This document shows positions 35,546-48,707 of a stretch of 64,000 nucleotides of DNA, one piece after another (position 1 is the first letter of the stretch; each line of letters opens with the position of its first letter). Below the pieces are notes generated by a model. That model worked only from the letters and a program-made list of their open reading frames with translations. It made no database searches and was not told the DNA's origin. The stretch is from the NCBI RefSeq assembly GCF_000429045.1, contig NZ_AUBC01000011.1, forward strand, positions 1 to 64,000, given 5' to 3'. Made by a program: the position numbers and the translations under genes. This stretch comes from Salinarimonas rosea DSM 21201 (GTDB taxonomy: Bacteria; Pseudomonadota; Alphaproteobacteria; Rhizobiales; Beijerinckiaceae).

Positions 35546-36325
35546 ATGGATCTCGGCCTCAAAGGCAAGCGCGCCCTCGTCCTCTCCTCGAGCCGCGGCC
35601 TCGGCCGCGCCTGCGCCGAGGCGCTGGCGCGGGAAGGCGTCGAGGTTTTCATGACCGCACGCAGCGGCGACAAGCTCGAGGCGACGAAGCAGGCGATCGA
35701 GGCGGCCGGCGGCACCGCCCACGCCTTCGCCGCCGACCTGACGACGCAGACGGACGAGATCTTCGCGCAGGCCGAGCGCGCCATGGGCGGCATCGACATC
35801 CTCGTCGCCAACACCGGCGGCCCGCCGGCGCGCATGGCGGTGGACGTCGCCGACGCGGACTGGACGCCGTATTTCGAGAGCATGGTCAAGCCCGTGTTCC
35901 GGCTCGCCTCGCTCTGCCTGCCGGGCATGCGCCAGCGCGGTTTCGGGCGCGTCCTGACGATCGCCTCCTCGGGCGTGATCCAGCCGATCCCGAACCTGGC
36001 GATGTCGAACACGCTGCGCTCGGCGATCGTCGGCTGGTCGAAGACGCTCGCCTCCGAGGTCGCCAAGGACGGCGTCACCGTCAACGTCGTGCTGCCGGGC
36101 CGCATCCGCACCGACCGCACCGCGGAGCTCGACGCGGCCAACGCCAAGCGCCTCGGCAAGACGCCCGAGGAGGTCGAGGCCGCCGCGCTCGCGACCATCC
36201 CCGCGGCCCGCTACGGCGACGTGTCCGAGTTCGGCGCCGTCGTCGCCTTCCTCGCCTCCGTCCCCGCCGCCTACGTGACGGGCTCGCTGATGCGGGTCGA
36301 CGGCGGAGCGATCCGCTCGGTCTGA
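35546..36325 (+). CDS. SDR-family oxidoreductase with altered YxxxK motif
   Basis: This 259-residue protein has a Rossmann fold with an unusual cofactor loop SSSRGLG (residues 14-20) and the ANTGGP segment in place of NNAG. The catalytic serine region (ASS, 140-142) is present, but the positions of Tyr and Lys read S154 and R158 (SNTLR) instead of YxxxK. This is a recurrent subgroup of SDR-like proteins whose chemistry is uncertain. The C-terminal YVTGSLMRVDGG is normal. AAGGA precedes the ATG. It lies 98 bp before ftsW on the same strand but is probably not part of that operon. Confidence 0.88.
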   Translation: MDLGLKGKRALVLSSSRGLGRACAEALAREGVEVFMTARSGDKLEATKQAIEAAGGTAHAFAADLTTQTDEIFAQAERAMGGIDILVANTGGPPARMAVDVADADWTPYFESMVKPVFRLASLCLPGMRQRGFGRVLTIASSGVIQPIPNLAMSNTLRSAIVGWSKTLASEVAKDGVTVNVVLPGRIRTDRTAELDAANAKRLGKTPEEVEAAALATIPAARYGDVSEFGAVVAFLASVPAAYVTGSLMRVDGGAIRSV

Positions 36326-36356
36326 GCGGGGAACGACGCGCATCGATAAGGCTCCC

Positions 36357-36371
36357 TTAACCGGGCGTTCA
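36357..36371 (+). promoter_or_regulatory. CtrA-like box upstream of ftsW
   Basis: TTAA-N7-TTCA at 36357-36371 differs by one base from the CtrA consensus TTAA-N7-TTAA and lies 52 bp before the ftsW start. CtrA controls parts of the division gene cluster in Caulobacter, so a cell-cycle role is plausible. Confidence 0.4.
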
Positions 36372-36423
36372 CCACACTCTGGCGGTGGTGGGCGCAGCAT
36401 TCGACCCGGGGAGCCTCACGACC

Positions 36424-37574
<1,151 letters not shown>

Positions 37575-37578
<4 letters not shown>

Positions 37579-38711
37579 GCGGGCGCGCGCCGCTGATCCT
37601 GATATCGGCGGGCGGCACGGGCGGGCACCTGTTCCCGGCCGAGGCGCTCGCCCACGTGCTGCGCCGGCTGGGCCTGCGGGTCGTCCTCGTCACCGACGAG
37701 CGCGTCGGCGCGCTGGCGGAGAAGTTCCCGGCCGAGCGCGTGGTCTCGGTGCCGTCGGCGACGCCCTCGCGGCGCTCCCTGCGCGGGACGATCGATGCCG
37801 TCGGCCAGCTCTGGCGCGGCGTCGTCGCCTCGCGCGCGCTGATCAAGCGGCTCGGCCCGGCGGTCGTCGTCGGCTTCGGCGGGTATCCGACCGTGCCGCC
37901 CCTCGTCGCCGCCTGGACGCTGGGCGTGCCGCGGGCGATCCACGAGCAGAACGGCGTGGTCGGGCGCGCGAACCGCTTCCTGGCGCGGCGCGTCTCGATG
38001 ATCGCCACCGGCTTCCCGGACGTGCGCGGCCTTCCGCGCGGTGTCCGCGCGCAGATCGTCCACACCGGCAATCCCGTTCGCCAGACGGTGATCGAGGCGG
38101 CGCGCACGCTCTACCCGCCGGCGCACAAGGGCGCGAAGCTGCGCGTCCTCGTCTTCGGCGGCAGCCAGGGCGCGAAGGTGATGTCCGACGTCGTGCCGGA
38201 GGCGGTGGCGAAGCTGCCGCCGGAATACCTCGCGCGGCTCGTGATCACCCAGCAGGCGCGCGAGGAGGACCTCCCGCGCGTCGTCTCGACCTACCGTGCG
38301 CTCGACGCCCACGCGGAGGTCCGGCCGTTCTTCGCGGACCTGCCGCAGCGCATCGCGGACGCGCATCTCGTGATCGCCCGCTCCGGCGCCTCCACCGTCG
38401 CCGAGCTCGCGGCGATCGGGCGGCCGTCGATCCTGGTGCCGCTTCCCGGCGCGCTCGACCAGGACCAGGCTGCGAACGCCCGCACCCTCGCCGACATCGG
38501 CGCCGCCCTCATGCTGCCGCAAACCGACTTCACCCCCGAGCGGCTCGCCGCGGAGCTCGTCGCCCGCTTCGACAACCCCGAGCGCCTCACCCAGGCCGCG
38601 CTCGCGGCCAAGGGCGCCGGGCGCACCGATGCCGCCGAGCGCCTCGCCGCCGCGATCCTGGGGCTGGCGGGCATCGATCCGGCACGCTATGCCCCCAAGG
38701 CGAGCGCCTGA
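37575..38711 (+). CDS. murG: UDP-GlcNAc:undecaprenyl-PP-MurNAc-pentapeptide GlcNAc transferase
   Basis: This 378-residue enzyme converts lipid I to lipid II at the inner face of the membrane. The N-terminal glycine-rich loop SAGGTGGHLFPA (residues 11-22), the second loop GFGGYPT, HEQNGVVGRANR, FGGSQGA and the donor-binding ARSGASTVAELAAIGRP with LDQDQAANA are all present. It overlaps ftsW by 4 bp and is separated from murC by 81 bp. Confidence 0.97.
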
Positions 38712-38792
38712 GCCTCGGATCCGCGCACGTGAGCCCGAGACACGCCCCAGGGCGTCAAGCCCCCGCGAAGAACTCCCAGCGAGAGCCTCCCC

Positions 38793-40208
38793 ATGAAGCT
38801 GCCTCCGAAGCTCGGCCCCATCCATTTCATCGGCATCGGCGGCATCGGCATGTCCGGCATCGCCGAGGTGATGGCGAATCTCGGCTACACCGTGCAGGGC
38901 TCCGACGCGGGCGAGAACGCCAACGTGCAGCGCCTGCGCGAGAAGGGCGTCACCGTGCATGTCGGCCACGACGCCCGCCACCTCGGCGAGGCCGAGGTGG
39001 TGGTGGTCTCGACCGCGATCCGGCGCGACAATCCCGAGCTCAAGGCGGCCCGCGAGGCGCGGCTGCCCGTCGTGCGCCGCGCCGAGATGCTGGCCGAGCT
39101 GATGCGGCTCAAGACCTGCGTCGCGGTTGCCGGGACCCACGGCAAGACGACGACGACCTCGCTCGTCGCCACGCTGCTCGACGGCGGCGGCTTCGATCCC
39201 ACCGTGATCAACGGCGGCATCATCAACGCCTACGGCACCAACGCCCGCATGGGCAACGGCGACTGGATGGTGGTCGAGGCGGACGAATCGGACGGCACCT
39301 TCCTGAAGCTGCCGGCGGACTACGCCGTCGTCACCAACATCGATCCGGAGCACCTCGACCATTTCGGCAGCTTCGATGCGATCAAGGCCGCCTTCCGCTC
39401 CTTCATCGAGAACATCCCCTTCTACGGCTTCGCCGTGATGTGCACCGATCATCCGGTGGTGCAGGACCTCGTCGGGCGCATCGAGGACCGGCGCATCGTC
39501 ACCTACGGGCAGAACCCGCAGGCCGACGTGCGGCTGCTCGACCTCGACCTGTCGGGCGGGCAGGGGCGTTTCAACGTGCTGATCCGCGACCGCAAGACCG
39601 GCTCGGCCTGCGTCATCGACGACGTCGTCATGCCGATGCCGGGGCTGCACAACGCGCTCAACGCCACCGCGGCCCTCGCCGTCGCGCACGAGCTCGGCGT
39701 GCCGGGCGATACGATCCGCGCGGCGCTCGCCCGCTTCGGCGGGGTGAAGCGGCGCTTCACGCGGGTGGGCACCTGGAACGGCGCCACGATCTTCGACGAT
39801 TACGGCCACCATCCGGTTGAGATCGCCGCGGTGCTCCAGGCGGCGCGCGCCTCGACCACCGGCAAGGTGATCGCCGTGGTGCAGCCCCACCGCTACACCC
39901 GGCTGCACGCGCTGTTCGACGCCTTCTGCACCTGCTTCAACGATGCGGACGCGGTGATCGTGGCGCCGGTCTACGCGGCCGGCGAGACGCCGATCGAGGG
40001 GGCGGACCGCGACGGGCTGGTCTCCGGCCTCAAGGCCCGCGGCCACCGCCGGGCGATCGCGCTGGACGGTCCCGAGGACCTGCCGCGCATCGTCGCCGAG
40101 ATCGCCGGGCCCGACGACTTCGTCGTGTGCCTGGGTGCCGGCACGATCACGCAATGGGCGAACGCGCTGCCGGCCGCGCTCGCCGCCCGCGGCGAGAGGG
40201 TCGCGTGA
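38793..40208 (+). CDS. murC: UDP-N-acetylmuramate--L-alanine ligase
   Basis: This 471-residue Mur ligase adds L-alanine to UDP-MurNAc. The N-terminal UDP-binding loop [15 protein letters not shown] (residues 12-26), the ATP loop [10 protein letters not shown] (about 114-123), the [17 protein letters not shown]-like segment ([10 protein letters not shown]) and the C-terminal [10 protein letters not shown] are intact. Its stop overlaps the GTG start of murB by 3 bp. Confidence 0.97.
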   Translation: MKLPPKLGPIHFIGIGGIGMSGIAEVMANLGYTVQGSDAGENANVQRLREKGVTVHVGHDARHLGEAEVVVVSTAIRRDNPELKAAREARLPVVRRAEMLAELMRLKTCVAVAGTHGKTTTTSLVATLLDGGGFDPTVINGGIINAYGTNARMGNGDWMVVEADESDGTFLKLPADYAVVTNIDPEHLDHFGSFDAIKAAFRSFIENIPFYGFAVMCTDHPVVQDLVGRIEDRRIVTYGQNPQADVRLLDLDLSGGQGRFNVLIRDRKTGSACVIDDVVMPMPGLHNALNATAALAVAHELGVPGDTIRAALARFGGVKRRFTRVGTWNGATIFDDYGHHPVEIAAVLQAARASTTGKVIAVVQPHRYTRLHALFDAFCTCFNDADAVIVAPVYAAGETPIEGADRDGLVSGLKARGHRRAIALDGPEDLPRIVAEIAGPDDFVVCLGAGTITQWANALPAALAARGERVA

Positions 40209-41131
40209 GCTTTCCCGACATCACCGGCGATATCCGCACGGCGGCGCCGGAGCTTCGCGGTGCGCTCGTCGCCAACGCGCCGACGGCGCCGCTGACCTGG
40301 TTTCGCGCCGGCGGCCCGGCCCAGGTCCTGTTCACGCCCGCCGACGAGTCGGACCTCGCGCACCTGCTCGCGGCCCTGCCGGAGGAGATCCCGGTGACGG
40401 TGGTCGGGCTCGGCTCGAACCTGCTCGTGCGCGACGGCGGCCTGCCGGGCGTCCTGGTGCGGCTCGGCAAGGGCTTCTCCGGCATCGAGGTGGACGGCCT
40501 GCGCGTGAGCGCCGGCGCGGGCGCGGCCGACGTGAAGGTCGCGCGTGCGGCCGCCGAGGCGGGGATCGACGGCCTCGCCTTCCTGCGCGGCATCCCCGGC
40601 GCGATCGGCGGGGCGCTCGCGATGAATGCCGGCGCCTACGGCGGCGAGGTGAAGGACGTGCTGGTCTCGGCGCGCGGGCTCGACCGGACGGGTCGGCCGG
40701 TGTCGTTCTCCAACGCCGAGATGGGCTTCTCGTACCGCCATTGCGGCGTCGCCGACGGCGTGATCTTCACGCAGGCGAGCTTCGAGGGCCGCCCCGGCGA
40801 CCCGGAGGCGATCCTCGCGACCATGACCGAGATCAGCGACAGGCGTGCGGCGACGCAGCCGGTGAGCACCCGCACCGGCGGCTCCACCTTCGCCAATCCC
40901 GGCGGTCCGGGCGGCGTGCCCAAGGCCTGGGAGCTGATCGACGCCGCCGGCTGCCGCGGGCTCTCCCGCGGCGCGGCCCAGGTCTCGGAGCTGCACTGCA
41001 ACTTCCTGGTCAACCACGGCGGCGCCACCGCCGCCGACATCGAGGCGCTCGGCGAGGAGGTCCGCCGCCGTGTGCGCGAAACCTCGGGGGTGGAGCTGCG
41101 GTGGGAGATCCGGCGGGTGGGAGTGGGGTGA
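40205..41131 (+). CDS. murB: UDP-N-acetylenolpyruvoylglucosamine reductase
   Basis: This 308-residue FAD enzyme reduces enolpyruvyl-UDP-GlcNAc to UDP-MurNAc with NADPH. It shows [30 protein letters not shown], the catalytic-serine segment [10 protein letters not shown] and the terminal glutamate region. It starts at a GTG overlapping the murC stop codon. The genes that normally follow (ddl, ftsQ, ftsA, ftsZ) are absent; instead a leftward antiporter operon begins beyond a 299 bp gap. Confidence 0.96.
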   Translation: MSFPDITGDIRTAAPELRGALVANAPTAPLTWFRAGGPAQVLFTPADESDLAHLLAALPEEIPVTVVGLGSNLLVRDGGLPGVLVRLGKGFSGIEVDGLRVSAGAGAADVKVARAAAEAGIDGLAFLRGIPGAIGGALAMNAGAYGGEVKDVLVSARGLDRTGRPVSFSNAEMGFSYRHCGVADGVIFTQASFEGRPGDPEAILATMTEISDRRAATQPVSTRTGGSTFANPGGPGGVPKAWELIDAAGCRGLSRGAAQVSELHCNFLVNHGGATAADIEALGEEVRRRVRETSGVELRWEIRRVGVG

Positions 41132-41164
41132 GTTGCGCGGGCGCAGGGCGCACGCAATCGTAGT

Positions 41165-41430
41165 TCCCGAACCTGACGTTCGATTCCGATGGAGAGTCGG
41201 TCCGTGTCGTCGGCCGGCCGACGAGACGGATCGGCACCGTACGCTACCTGGCGGGGTTCGAGGACGTGGTTCCGGCGGCTCCGTTCGAAGTGGACGAGGA
41301 CGACACCCAATCTGCCGCGGACGACTACGACGTCGCCGAGCAGCTGGTCATGGATCAGTGGCGCTATCGCGGACCGGATGCGGAGAGAGAGCTGGCGCGC
41401 AGCGCTGGTGAGGCGCTGGCGCCCGCTCGA
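41165..41430 (+). pseudogene. Possible gene remnant without a proper start
   Basis: The 299 bp gap between murB and phaG contains an open rightward frame preceded by TAG at 41162-41164. The stretch 41165-41430 has protein-like composition (for example FDSDGESVRVV and DDYDVAEQLVMDQWRYRG) but weaker third-position GC bias than its neighbours. It lacks an ATG near its beginning and runs antisense into phaG. It may be the remains of a decayed gene or only a chance frame. I recognise no family. Confidence 0.3.
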
Positions 41431-41862
41431 TCAGGCCCGCTGCGAGGTCGTGCCGTCCCCGTCGCGATCGCTCTCGCGATTCGGATCCCGGATCGATTCG
41501 CCCTCCGGCGCCGACAGCGTCATCCAGGGCGCCCCGGTGCCCGTCGGCGGCAGCGCCTCCTCGGTGGGGCGGTCGTGGAGGATGTGGGCCTTGGCGATCA
41601 TGTAGGCCGTGATCGGGGCCGCCAGGAACAGGAAGATCGTGATCAGGAGCTCGTGCAGCGACAGGAAGCCGCGCACGGTCCAGGCGTTGATCATGGACGC
41701 GATGAGGATCGCGCCGATGCCGAGCGTCGTCGCCTTGGTCGGCCCGTGCAGGCGACGCATCATGTCCGGCAGCTTGGCGAGCCCGATCGAGCCCACGAGC
41801 AGGAAGAAGGCGCCGATGACGAGCAGCGCGGCAATCAGGAGCTCGATCGCGAATGCCATCAT
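41431..41862 (-). CDS. phaG: Cation/proton antiporter subunit PhaG/MnhG
   Basis: This 143-residue subunit of the multi-subunit K+ or Na+/H+ antiporter has three membrane segments with the typical GSIGLAKLPDMMRRLHGPTKATTLG and an unusually long hydrophilic C-terminal tail (about 45 residues). Two ATG codons lie in tandem and either may serve. It is the last gene of the leftward phaAB-C-D-E-F-G operon, 4 bp after phaF. Confidence 0.9.
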   Translation of the reverse strand: MMAFAIELLIAALLVIGAFFLLVGSIGLAKLPDMMRRLHGPTKATTLGIGAILIASMINAWTVRGFLSLHELLITIFLFLAAPITAYMIAKAHILHDRPTEEALPPTGTGAPWMTLSAPEGESIRDPNRESDRDGDGTTSQRA

Positions 41863-41866
41863 TCCC

Positions 41867-42136
41867 TCACTCGATCACGTTGCCGCGCAGGACGAACTTG
41901 CAGAACGCCACCGTCGACAGGAAGCCGACCATGGCGACGAGCAGCGCCGCCTCGAAGTAGACGTCGGTCGCGTACCAGATCCCGATCATCACGATGAGCG
42001 CGATGGCGTTGATCACCATCGTGTCGAGCGCCAGCACCCGGTCGAGGATGTCCGGCCCCATCGCCAGGCGGTAGACGTTGAGGCCGATCGCGACGGCGAT
42101 GGCGGCGATGCAGACGAGGGCGGCGGTCTCGATCAT
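41867..42136 (-). CDS. phaF: Cation/proton antiporter subunit PhaF/MnhF
   Basis: This 89-residue subunit has three membrane segments and the family segment RLAMGPDILDRVLALDTMVINAIA. MnhF homologues are also linked to bile-salt or cholate export in other bacteria, but here it lies in a complete antiporter operon. Its ATG overlaps the phaE stop codon by 4 bp. Confidence 0.92.
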   Translation of the reverse strand: MIETAALVCIAAIAVAIGLNVYRLAMGPDILDRVLALDTMVINAIALIVMIGIWYATDVYFEAALLVAMVGFLSTVAFCKFVLRGNVIE

Positions 42137-42621
42137 TCGAAGATCTCCTTCAGGCGCCGCTCGTAGCGCTGCTTGATCTGCGCCACCGTCCCCTCCGGAT
42201 CGTCGGTCTCGAGGCAGTGCACGAGCAGCGAGCGTCCGCAGGCGGACAGGTCGGCCGAGACCGTGCCCGGCGTCATCGTGATCGTGCCCGCGAGCACGCT
42301 GATCGCCTCGGGCGTCCGCAGCTCGAGCGGCACCGTGACGAAGCGCGAGCGCAGGCTCTCGCCGCGGCGGAAGAGCACGAGATAGGCGACCTGCACGTTC
42401 GAGACGACGATGTCCCACACGACGATCCCCATGTAGGCGAGGATCTTTAACGGGTGGCGGATGTGCGGACGTCCGGGCCAGTAGGGGCCGGTGAACAGCG
42501 GCACGAGCACGCCGATGACGAGCCCGAGCAGCAGCGCGCCGAGCGAGAAGGCGTTCACGAGAAGCAGCCAGATGCCCGTGATCACGAGCGTCAGGACGGG
42601 ATGGGGCAGGATGCGCGACAT
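42133..42621 (-). CDS. phaE: Cation/proton antiporter subunit PhaE/MnhE
   Basis: This 162-residue subunit has two N-terminal membrane segments, then a soluble domain with RFVTVPLELRTPEAISVLAGTITMTPGTVSADL-type family sequence. I placed the start at 42621, where ATG overlaps the phaD stop as TGATG with GGAG upstream; an ATG at 42633 would add four residues. It ends in a charged Lys/Arg/Glu-rich tail. Confidence 0.92.
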   Translation of the reverse strand: MSRILPHPVLTLVITGIWLLLVNAFSLGALLLGLVIGVLVPLFTGPYWPGRPHIRHPLKILAYMGIVVWDIVVSNVQVAYLVLFRRGESLRSRFVTVPLELRTPEAISVLAGTITMTPGTVSADLSACGRSLLVHCLETDDPEGTVAQIKQRYERRLKEIFE

Positions 42622-44192
42622 CAGCGGCTCCATTCCGGAACGACGGCCGGGTCGAAGACGGCATCGACGTAGCCCGCGGGATCGAGGATCTGCCGTGCGG
42701 TCGCCTCCAGCACCTCGGTCACCGGCCCGGCGAAGACGACGAGGAGCGCCACCGCGGCCAGGAGCGCGTAGACGCACACGCGCATCATCGGCGTCTCTGC
42801 CCGGGGCGTGTCGTACTCGCGCTCCGGCGGCGGGGCGGCGGCGACGAGCCCGCCGCCGACGGCCTGCGCCTTCCAGAACACGGTGGAGCCCGCACGCGCG
42901 AAGCCGATCACCACGACGAGGGAGGTGACGAGGACGAGCGTCCAGATCCAGGGGCCCCAGGCGGAGGCGCGGGCCGCGTCCAGGATGAGGAGCTTGCCGA
43001 TGAAGCCCGAGAACGGCGGCAGGCCGGCCATGGCGATCGCCGCGACGAAGAACAGGCCCGAGACGAGCGCGTCGTTCGCGATCGGCGGGGCGGTGCGCAG
43101 CGCGTCGCCGGACACGCCGCGCCGGCGGGTCACCATGTCGGCGATGAGGAAGAGCACGGCGGCCGCCACCGTCGAGTGGACGGCGTAGTAGAGCGCCGCG
43201 GTGAGCCCCTCGACGTCGAACAGGCCGAGCGCGATCAGCAGCGAGCCCATCGACCACACGACCGAGAAGGCGACGAGGTCGACGAGCCGGCGCGTCGCGA
43301 GCACGCCGAGCGCCCCGATCACGAGCGTCGCGAGGGCGGCGGGGATGATCCAGGGCTCCGCGACGAAAGCCACGGGCCCGGCCTCGCCGCCGAACACCAT
43401 CGCGTTCATGCGGATGATCGAGTAGGCGCCGACCTTGGTCATGATGGCGAAGATCGCCACCGCCGGCGTCGAGGCCGCGCCGTAGGTCGTCGGCAGCCAC
43501 CAGTGCAGCGGCGCGAGCGAGGACTTCAGCGCGAACACGAGGAACAGGAGCAGCGCGCCCACCCGCAGGAGCGCGACGTCGCCCGCCGCCACCTCGCTCG
43601 CGCGCCGCGCGATGTCGGCCATGTTGAGCGTGCCGGTGGTGGCGTAGATCAGGCCCACGGCGAACAGGAACAGCGTCGAGCCGATCAGGTTGATCGCCAC
43701 GTAGTGGAAGCCCGCCTTGAGGCGAGCCGGGCCGCCGCCGTGCAGCATCAGCCCGTAGGAGGCGATCAGCATCACCTCGAAGAACACGAACAGGTTGAAG
43801 GCGTCCCCCGTGAGGAAGGCGCCCATGATGCCCATCAGCTGGAACTGGAAGAGGGCGTGGAAGTGCTTGCCCTTCTCGTCCCAGCCACCGGAGGCGTAGG
43901 TCACGACGACGAGCGCGAGGAAGCCCGTCAGCAGCACCATCAGCGCCGAGAGCCGGTCGATCACCAGGATGATGCCGAACGGCGCCGGCCAGTTGCCCAG
44001 CAGGTAGGGCCGGGTCTGCCCGTCCGCGGCGAGCGCGTACAGGTAGACGCCGACGGCGAGGAGCCCGGCGGTCGCGACGAAGGAGACGATCCGCTGCGCC
44101 CGCAGGTTCTCGCGCAGCGCGAGCACGATGAAGGCCGCGACGAAGGCCGGCAGCAGGATCGGCGCGATGATCAGGTGGTCCATCGGGTTCAT
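42621..44192 (-). CDS. phaD: Cation/proton antiporter subunit PhaD/MnhD
   Basis: This 523-residue subunit is homologous to the ND2/ND4/ND5 proton-pumping subunits of complex I. It has about 14 membrane segments, the family lysine/histidine segment LKSSLAPLHWWLPTTYGAASTPAVAIFA and the acidic ERxL-type glutamate region near FFEVMLIASYGLMLHG. It is translationally coupled to phaC (ATGA) and phaE. Confidence 0.95.
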   Translation of the reverse strand: MNPMDHLIIAPILLPAFVAAFIVLALRENLRAQRIVSFVATAGLLAVGVYLYALAADGQTRPYLLGNWPAPFGIILVIDRLSALMVLLTGFLALVVVTYASGGWDEKGKHFHALFQFQLMGIMGAFLTGDAFNLFVFFEVMLIASYGLMLHGGGPARLKAGFHYVAINLIGSTLFLFAVGLIYATTGTLNMADIARRASEVAAGDVALLRVGALLLFLVFALKSSLAPLHWWLPTTYGAASTPAVAIFAIMTKVGAYSIIRMNAMVFGGEAGPVAFVAEPWIIPAALATLVIGALGVLATRRLVDLVAFSVVWSMGSLLIALGLFDVEGLTAALYYAVHSTVAAAVLFLIADMVTRRRGVSGDALRTAPPIANDALVSGLFFVAAIAMAGLPPFSGFIGKLLILDAARASAWGPWIWTLVLVTSLVVVIGFARAGSTVFWKAQAVGGGLVAAAPPPEREYDTPRAETPMMRVCVYALLAAVALLVVFAGPVTEVLEATARQILDPAGYVDAVFDPAVVPEWSR

Positions 44193-44542
44193 GACGTGCG
44201 CCCGCCCTCGCTCTCGCCGCCCTCGTTCGCCTGCACACCGTCGTCGCCGCTCTCGAGGAAGCCGCGGAGCGCCAGCACCACGATCAGCGCCGTCATGCCG
44301 AACGAGATGACGATCGCGGTCAGTACCAGCGCCTGCGGCAGCGGGTCGGTGTAGGTCTTCACGGCGGCGTCGTAGATCGGCGGCGCGTCGATCGCGAGCC
44401 GCCCCATGGCGAACAGGAAGACGTTGACCGCGTAGGTGAGGAAGGCGAGCCCGATGATGACGGGGAAGGTCTGCGCCCGGCAGACGAGGTAGATCCCCGC
44501 CGCCGTCAGGACGCCGATGCCGCTCGCGAGGAGAAGCTCCAT
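44189..44542 (-). CDS. phaC: Cation/proton antiporter subunit PhaC/MnhC
   Basis: This 117-residue subunit resembles NuoK of complex I: three membrane segments, GIGVLTAAGIYLVCRAQTFPVIIG and a C-terminal segment DPLPQALVLTAIVISFGMTAL. The start lies next to the phaAB stop codon and its own stop overlaps phaD by 4 bp, as expected for tight co-translation of complex subunits. Confidence 0.94.
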   Translation of the reverse strand: MELLLASGIGVLTAAGIYLVCRAQTFPVIIGLAFLTYAVNVFLFAMGRLAIDAPPIYDAAVKTYTDPLPQALVLTAIVISFGMTALIVVLALRGFLESGDDGVQANEGGESEGGRTS

Positions 44543-44543
44543 C

Positions 44544-47414
<2,871 letters not shown>

Positions 47415-47696
47415 GTGCGCGTCGGGCGACCTCTGTTGGCGGGCGTCTCGCTCGCTCGGGCTGTGGCTCTCGAGGGCCCGCGCGGACAGGCGCGCGCGAT
47501 CGACGGCACGCCCGCGCGAGCGCCCCCGCAATACGGTCTGGCCCCTTGGCGCGCAAGCGTTTTCCACGCGAGCCCGACGGGCGATCGATCCTCGTCCACC
47601 GTTCCAGGAGCCCCCACCCGAACGCTTCGGCCTTGACGGGGGGCGGCCCCGCCGCCGAAGTCTGCCGGGAGCCTAGCCGAGGAGGGTTTCCGCGCC

Positions 47697-48707
47697 ATGA
47701 ATGCCGTCGAGGAGGGTCGAGAGGGTGCCGCGAGGCACGATCGGGCCGGGGCGGCGACCGCCGCCGAGTTCCGGTCGTCGTTCGTGCGCGCCGGGGACGG
47801 GCTGAGGCTGCACGCGCGGGTCTACGGCGAGGCGCCCGACCGCGCGCTCCCCGTCGTCTGCCTGCCGGGTCTCGCCCGCCACGCGGAGGACTTCCACGCG
47901 CTGGGGCTGCGCCTGTCGCGCGACCCCGAGGCGCCGCGACGGGTGATCGCGCTCGACTATCGCGGCCGCGGGCTTTCCGAGCATGATCGCGACTGGCGCA
48001 ACTACGACATCGCGGTGGAGATGCAGGACGTCCTCGCCGTCCTCGCCGCGCTCGACGTGCCGGAGGCGGCCTTCGTCGGCACCTCGCGGGGCGGGCTGAT
48101 CGTGATGGCGCTCGCCGCGACCCGGCCGGCGATCCTGCGCGCGGCGGTCATGAACGACATCGGCCCGGTGATCGACGCCAAGGGCCTGATTCGCATCCGC
48201 GGCTACGTCGGCAAGCTGCCGACGCCGAAGTCCTGGGCGGAGGCGGTCGACGCCCTGAAGCGTCTCCAGGGCGCCCAGTTCCCCGGTCTCGACGCCGAGG
48301 GCTGGCTCGCTCTCGCGCGCGGCACCTGGACCGAGCGCGCCGACGGCACGCTCGCGCTCGCCTACGATCCCGCACTGACGAAGACCCTCGAGCAGCTCGA
48401 CCTCGAGCAGTCCCCGCCGCCGCTGTGGCCGCTGTTCGAGGGTCTCGCGCACGTGCCCCTGCTCGCGATCCGCGGCGCGCACTCCGATCTCCTGTCGGCC
48501 GAGACGCTCGGCGAGATGGGCCGGCGTCATCCGAGGCTCGAGGTGGAGGAGGTGCCGGGGGAGGGGCACGCGCCGCTCCTGCGCGGGGCGCTCGCGGAGC
48601 GGGTCGCGCGGTTCATCGCCGGGGTGGAAGCGGGTGACGGGCGAGAGCGGCGAGCTCACCCTCCCGCGCCGACGGCGGAAGAACCGCATATGCCGCGGGT
48701 GCGCTAG
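47697..48707 (+). CDS. Alpha/beta hydrolase
   Basis: This 336-residue hydrolase has the oxyanion segment VVCLPGLARHAEDF, the structural motif ALDYRGRGLSEHD, the nucleophile elbow GTSRGG (serine near residue 124), and a late histidine in GEGHAPLL. Substrate unknown. It is divergent from the antiporter operon. The last ~30 residues extend into the convergent gene at 48613-49422 by 95 bp and look like unstructured read-through; the conserved fold ends before that. Confidence 0.85.
   Translation: MNAVEEGREGAARHDRAGAATAAEFRSSFVRAGDGLRLHARVYGEAPDRALPVVCLPGLARHAEDFHALGLRLSRDPEAPRRVIALDYRGRGLSEHDRDWRNYDIAVEMQDVLAVLAALDVPEAAFVGTSRGGLIVMALAATRPAILRAAVMNDIGPVIDAKGLIRIRGYVGKLPTPKSWAEAVDALKRLQGAQFPGLDAEGWLALARGTWTERADGTLALAYDPALTKTLEQLDLEQSPPPLWPLFEGLAHVPLLAIRGAHSDLLSAETLGEMGRRHPRLEVEEVPGEGHAPLLRGALAERVARFIAGVEAGDGRERRAHPPAPTAEEPHMPRVR

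Noticed and set aside
41170-41190. tRNA T-arm-like GTTCGATTCC
   Set aside because: No acceptor, D-arm or anticodon stem can be formed around it.
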